Source of the DNA: Treponema sp.
Lineage (GTDB): Bacteria > Spirochaetota > Spirochaetia > Treponematales > Breznakiellaceae
Length of the DNA: 43,020 nucleotides
Assembly (NCBI GenBank): GCA_031281555.1
Contig: JAITFK010000162.1
Location: 1 to 43,020, forward strand
Direction: 5' to 3'
How positions within the stretch are numbered: position 1 is the stretch's first letter; every line of letters begins with the position of its first letter. The notes beneath the pieces were generated by a model, which saw only the letters and a program-made list of their open reading frames with translations, did not search any database and was not told the origin of the DNA. Position numbers and translations under genes: made by a program. Positions 40,891 to 43,020 of this stretch are shown here, piece after piece.

Positions 40891-40902
40891 CGGCATTCCT
40901 CT

Positions 40903-41976
40903 TCATCTACTCTCCTTAAAATAACAATTCATTTCTTTGATAAAAACAGAATCGGGCTTTACCGACAAATAGTACGTACCTATATGTATTTTTTGATCTT
41001 TACTAATGTGAAAATTTTGTTTCTCATAAGCAGGAGTGTTTTCAAATGCGCCCTTTCCTAATCTTTTCAGGCTTTTTGGTAAATAAACATCGGTAAGATT
41101 TTCACAGTCTGAAAACGCATTGTTTCCGATGTCTGTTACTCCTTCGGGTATGATAAGCGACGTTAAGCCGCTTCCGTTGAATGCCGCTGATCCTATGCAT
41201 TTTAAATTTTTCGGCAATGTGATTTGCGTAATCTTTTTGCTCAACATAAAAATGTCGTCAATATACTCAACGGTGTCCGGGAATGTTACGGAAGTAATGC
41301 GAGGCTTTTTATTTACTTCACTAAACAGATTTCTGCCTTCAATCTTTACAACGGGAAGTCCGTCAAATTCCGCAGGGATTACGATGGCGCCCTTTTTTTT
41401 GCCTGTATAATTTATGATGATTACGCCATTTCCTTCTTCGTTTACCTTGTACCTGAAATCGTCAACCATGTTCGTATCATCAAAGTATTTCGGCTTATTT
41501 GAAATCCACATATAATCAGGTACGTCGATTACTTCTTTTTTAAGCATAAAAATCCACGCAATGGCGATTACGCCCATGACGCCCATAGGAATAAGGATTT
41601 GTTTTCTTTTTTTATTCCATGCTTTTAAACTTACAATGTAACCAACGCCGAATATAATCCACCATGCGTTGCCAACAGTTCCCATAAATGATGTCTTGGT
41701 TATCAGTCCGTAAGGAATACCGATAAAAGCGGCAACTCCTCCGGCTATTCCAAGGCAGGGTATGATGCCTTTTTTGATAAGCCATATGTACAGTTTAATA
41801 AAAAATATAGCAAAAAAGCCGACTGTAGCCGCTGTCTCCATAGCAATGTTTTCGTTGTCGCTGTCAGCATTGTAGTCATACCCATTTAACGCATCTTCAA
41901 GGGTAGCAAATCCAATTTGATTAGACGTGTCGTTTGTGTCACGCCAATAACCGTCTGGTTCTTGCTCTATACCCAT
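40903..41976 (-). CDS. Membrane-anchored BspA-like leucine-rich repeat protein
   Basis: The 357-residue protein has no signal peptide but four hydrophobic segments (about 49-68, 73-94, 100-120 and 129-145). An extramembrane domain follows, with LRR_5 repeats from about residue 190 (GAIVIPAEFDGLPVVKIEG, ITSVTFPDTVEYI, LTSLIIPEGVTDIGNNAF, LTDVYLPKSLKRLGKGAF). The repeat part resembles the secreted protein at 3211-4581 but is much shorter, and membrane helices before LRR_5 repeats are less usual. The AAGGAG for this ATG lies inside the end of the small ORF before it, which it overlaps by 10 bases. Function unknown. Confidence 0.8.
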   Translation of the reverse strand: MGIEQEPDGYWRDTNDTSNQIGFATLEDALNGYDYNADSDNENIAMETAATVGFFAIFFIKLYIWLIKKGIIPCLGIAGGVAAFIGIPYGLITKTSFMGTVGNAWWIIFGVGYIVSLKAWNKKRKQILIPMGVMGVIAIAWIFMLKKEVIDVPDYMWISNKPKYFDDTNMVDDFRYKVNEEGNGVIIINYTGKKKGAIVIPAEFDGLPVVKIEGRNLFSEVNKKPRITSVTFPDTVEYIDDIFMLSKKITQITLPKNLKCIGSAAFNGSGLTSLIIPEGVTDIGNNAFSDCENLTDVYLPKSLKRLGKGAFENTPAYEKQNFHISKDQKIHIGTYYLSVKPDSVFIKEMNCYFKESR

Positions 41977-42152
41977 AATAAACTCCTTAAATTTCCTAAA
42001 GGCAAATTCTTTGAGTATTTGGTTTTCGGGATTAAAAAATGCTCTTTTACCAAGGAAGAAGCAGCCATTTTAACGGCAATGGCTATTTCTTTGATTGCCG
42101 ATTTTTCCAGTTGAAATATTTTTCCTTTAATTGACATTTGCGATAGTTTCAT
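41967..42152 (-). CDS. Small ORF (61 aa) coupled to the LRR protein
   Basis: The 61-residue product has many Lys and Ile and no recognised domain. Support for it being real comes from AAGGAGGG 9 bases before the ATG, and from the stop overlapping the LRR gene start, with that gene's ribosome binding site inside this ORF. It may be a leader peptide for translational coupling or a small helical protein (central segment SAIKEIAIAVKMAASSL). Confidence 0.55.
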   Translation of the reverse strand: MKLSQMSIKGKIFQLEKSAIKEIAIAVKMAASSLVKEHFLIPKTKYSKNLPLGNLRSLLWV

Positions 42153-42183
42153 ATTGTATACCCTCCTTGTGGTTGATATACTT

Positions 42184-42260
42184 AAAGTCCCTGGGGTTAA
42201 CCGCAGCCGAACAACGTCCGGCGATCCGTCAAGATTAAGGTTTTAACCCCCAGGGGCTTT
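42184..42260. repeat. Inverted repeat between the zinc-ribbon gene and the small ORF
   Basis: AAAGTCCCTGGGGTTAA (42184-42200) and TTAACCCCCAGGGGCTTT (42243-42260) are inverted copies with one mismatch and one extra base. Within the 42-base loop GCCGGACG-TTGTT-CGGC adds a small inner hairpin. It lies just behind the stop of the zinc-ribbon gene, so it may end that transcript, but the T-tract is poor. It may be a dispersed element. Confidence 0.6.
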
Positions 42261-42270
42261 ATTCACAAAA

Positions 42271-42627
42271 TTATGTTTGTTGTTCCTCCTCTTTAGCGCA
42301 GCAGTCTTTACAAACGCCGCCGTGTTCTTTCTCTGCAATGTTGAAGCAATCATCGCATACACGTCTGTCGCAGATGGGGCAAAGATTAAAATGCAAATGT
42401 GCTTCCAAATTCGCTTCGTCAAAGGCGGCTCGGTGTTCGTTCCCCCACAGCAGTTTCAGAGCATCCTTGTTTTCTATGGTCGGGCTGTCCTCGCCTGTAA
42501 ACGGCTGTGAGGGGCTTGTCCATTCCTTTCCGCATTTATCGCAGAAAAAACTGAAGGAGAAATTACCTGAGTCGGAATGGTCGATTGATTTTTTTGTGAG
42601 AGCCCTTCGCAACATAAGGAAAAACAT
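42271..42627 (-). CDS. Small zinc-ribbon protein
   Basis: The 118-residue protein has three cysteine pairs or clusters: CDKCGKEW (about residue 29), CPICDRRVCDDCF (about 83-95) and CKDCC (about 106-110), followed by an acidic tail. It looks like a cytoplasmic zinc-binding protein of unknown role. Start choice is uncertain (ATG at 42627 or 42615); no good ribosome binding site precedes either. The 126 bases to the next gene on its right are AT-rich with no other feature seen. Confidence 0.7.
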   Translation of the reverse strand: MFFLMLRRALTKKSIDHSDSGNFSFSFFCDKCGKEWTSPSQPFTGEDSPTIENKDALKLLWGNEHRAAFDEANLEAHLHFNLCPICDRRVCDDCFNIAEKEHGGVCKDCCAKEEEQQT

Positions 42628-42753
42628 ATCACTTAAATTTGGTTTGACTACCTGTAAAAATTTCAGTTTGAGCTTTTTTTGACTATCAATATTATCAGTA
42701 TTAAGGAAATTAGATACTGTAAAAATTACAGTGTTTCATTTGAAATTAAATTT

Positions 42754-43020
42754 TTACTCTGAATCTGGTTTGCTTACGAATTTGGCTAATAGTTCTGTAC
42801 GGCTTTGTATACCGAGTTTACGGTAGAGGTTTTGAATATGAAAATTTACGCCTGAATAGGTTAATTCCAATTTTGACGCTATTTCTTTAGTGGATAGATT
42901 AGTTAATAGCAGATTGAAAATTTCTATTTCCCGGGCGGTGAGTTCCGAAAGATGAAGGGATTTGAGTTTCTTTTGCGCGTTGTAAAGAAGCAAAACTAAC
43001 GGTATAAATAATGCGGCAAG
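42754..43020 (-). CDS. LuxR-type regulator with membrane segment, C-terminal part
   Basis: The frame is open to the window edge. The first visible residues (LAALFIPLVLLLY) are a membrane helix, followed by a LuxR-type helix-turn-helix: LTAREIEIFNLLLTNLSTKEIA, SGVNFHIQNLYRKLGIQSRTELL. So the gene probably encodes a multi-helix membrane sensor with a C-terminal DNA-binding domain, a form common in gut bacteria. A start inside the window (TTG at 42993) would cut the helix and is not favoured. Confidence 0.8.
   Translation of the reverse strand, partial: LAALFIPLVLLLYNAQKKLKSLHLSELTAREIEIFNLLLTNLSTKEIASKLELTYSGVNFHIQNLYRKLGIQSRTELLAKFVSKPDSE

Overview
The window reads as a bacterial chromosome segment of moderate GC, most likely from a host-associated spirochaete of the Treponema type. 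That is an inference: the pointers are two BspA-like leucine-rich-repeat proteins, a spirochaete-like toxin/antitoxin remnant, and a Gram-negative envelope gene set (Mla-like MCE transporter, LolA-like and LpxL-like proteins). No 16S or other decisive marker is present.

Left part (1-16305). At the left edge an IS3-like transposase start abuts a MazF-like toxin that loses its 3' end, with its antitoxin intact. Next come a GH3 beta-glucosidase with permuted domain order (C-terminal domain first), a secreted BspA-like protein, a roughly 160-bp palindromic repeat, a calcineurin-like phosphoesterase lying directly behind a CAU-anticodon tRNA, and an Mla-like lipid transport operon (permease, ATPase, MCE protein, TPR lipoprotein) ending in an ArgD-like aminotransferase. 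On the minus strand, 16305 to 10701 is one tight operon: family-4 uracil-DNA glycosylase, PriA, a TSCPD protein, QueH, TcdA, TtcA-like thiolase and ThpR, a DNA-repair and tRNA-modification unit.

Central part (16357-38800). This is the main find: a complete aryl-polyene (APE)-type type II polyketide pigment cluster of about 22.4 kb. It holds an O-methyltransferase, a Cys-less ketosynthase-like protein (PF13723 type), two ketosynthases with intact Cys-His-His triads, a ketoreductase, a hotdog dehydratase, a second hotdog domain fused to the aryl AMP-ligase, three acyl carrier proteins, a 4'-phosphopantetheinyl transferase, an MIO-type aromatic amino acid ammonia-lyase (starter supply), a thioesterase, two acyltransferases, a GT2 glycosyltransferase, an MMPL exporter, a LolA-like carrier and a DUF3261-like lipoprotein. 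Less usual members are a polysaccharide deacetylase lipoprotein, a nitroreductase and a paired ABC exporter. The expected logic is: ammonia-lyase makes an aryl acrylate, the ligase loads it on an ACP, KS/KR/DH cycles extend the polyene, the methyltransferase decorates the aryl head, and the acyltransferases, GT2, LolA-like and MMPL proteins attach and move the product to the outer membrane.

Two cluster genes are interrupted as read. The acyltransferase carries an in-frame TGA. The COG4648-ligase-hotdog fusion changes frame exactly at an A10 tract that follows a 12-bp tandem repeat and a perfect hairpin. These could be decay, assembly error, phase variation or slippage. Clear divergent sigma70-type promoters lie between the ACP genes, and one predicts a leaderless mRNA.

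Right part (38801-43020). nrdR follows, with a promoter overlapped by NrdR-box-like sequences, then a strong double-hairpin terminator region, a GT4 glycosyltransferase behind a near-consensus promoter, a membrane-anchored BspA-like protein coupled to a small ORF, a zinc-ribbon protein, and the C-terminal part of a membrane-linked LuxR-type regulator running off the window.
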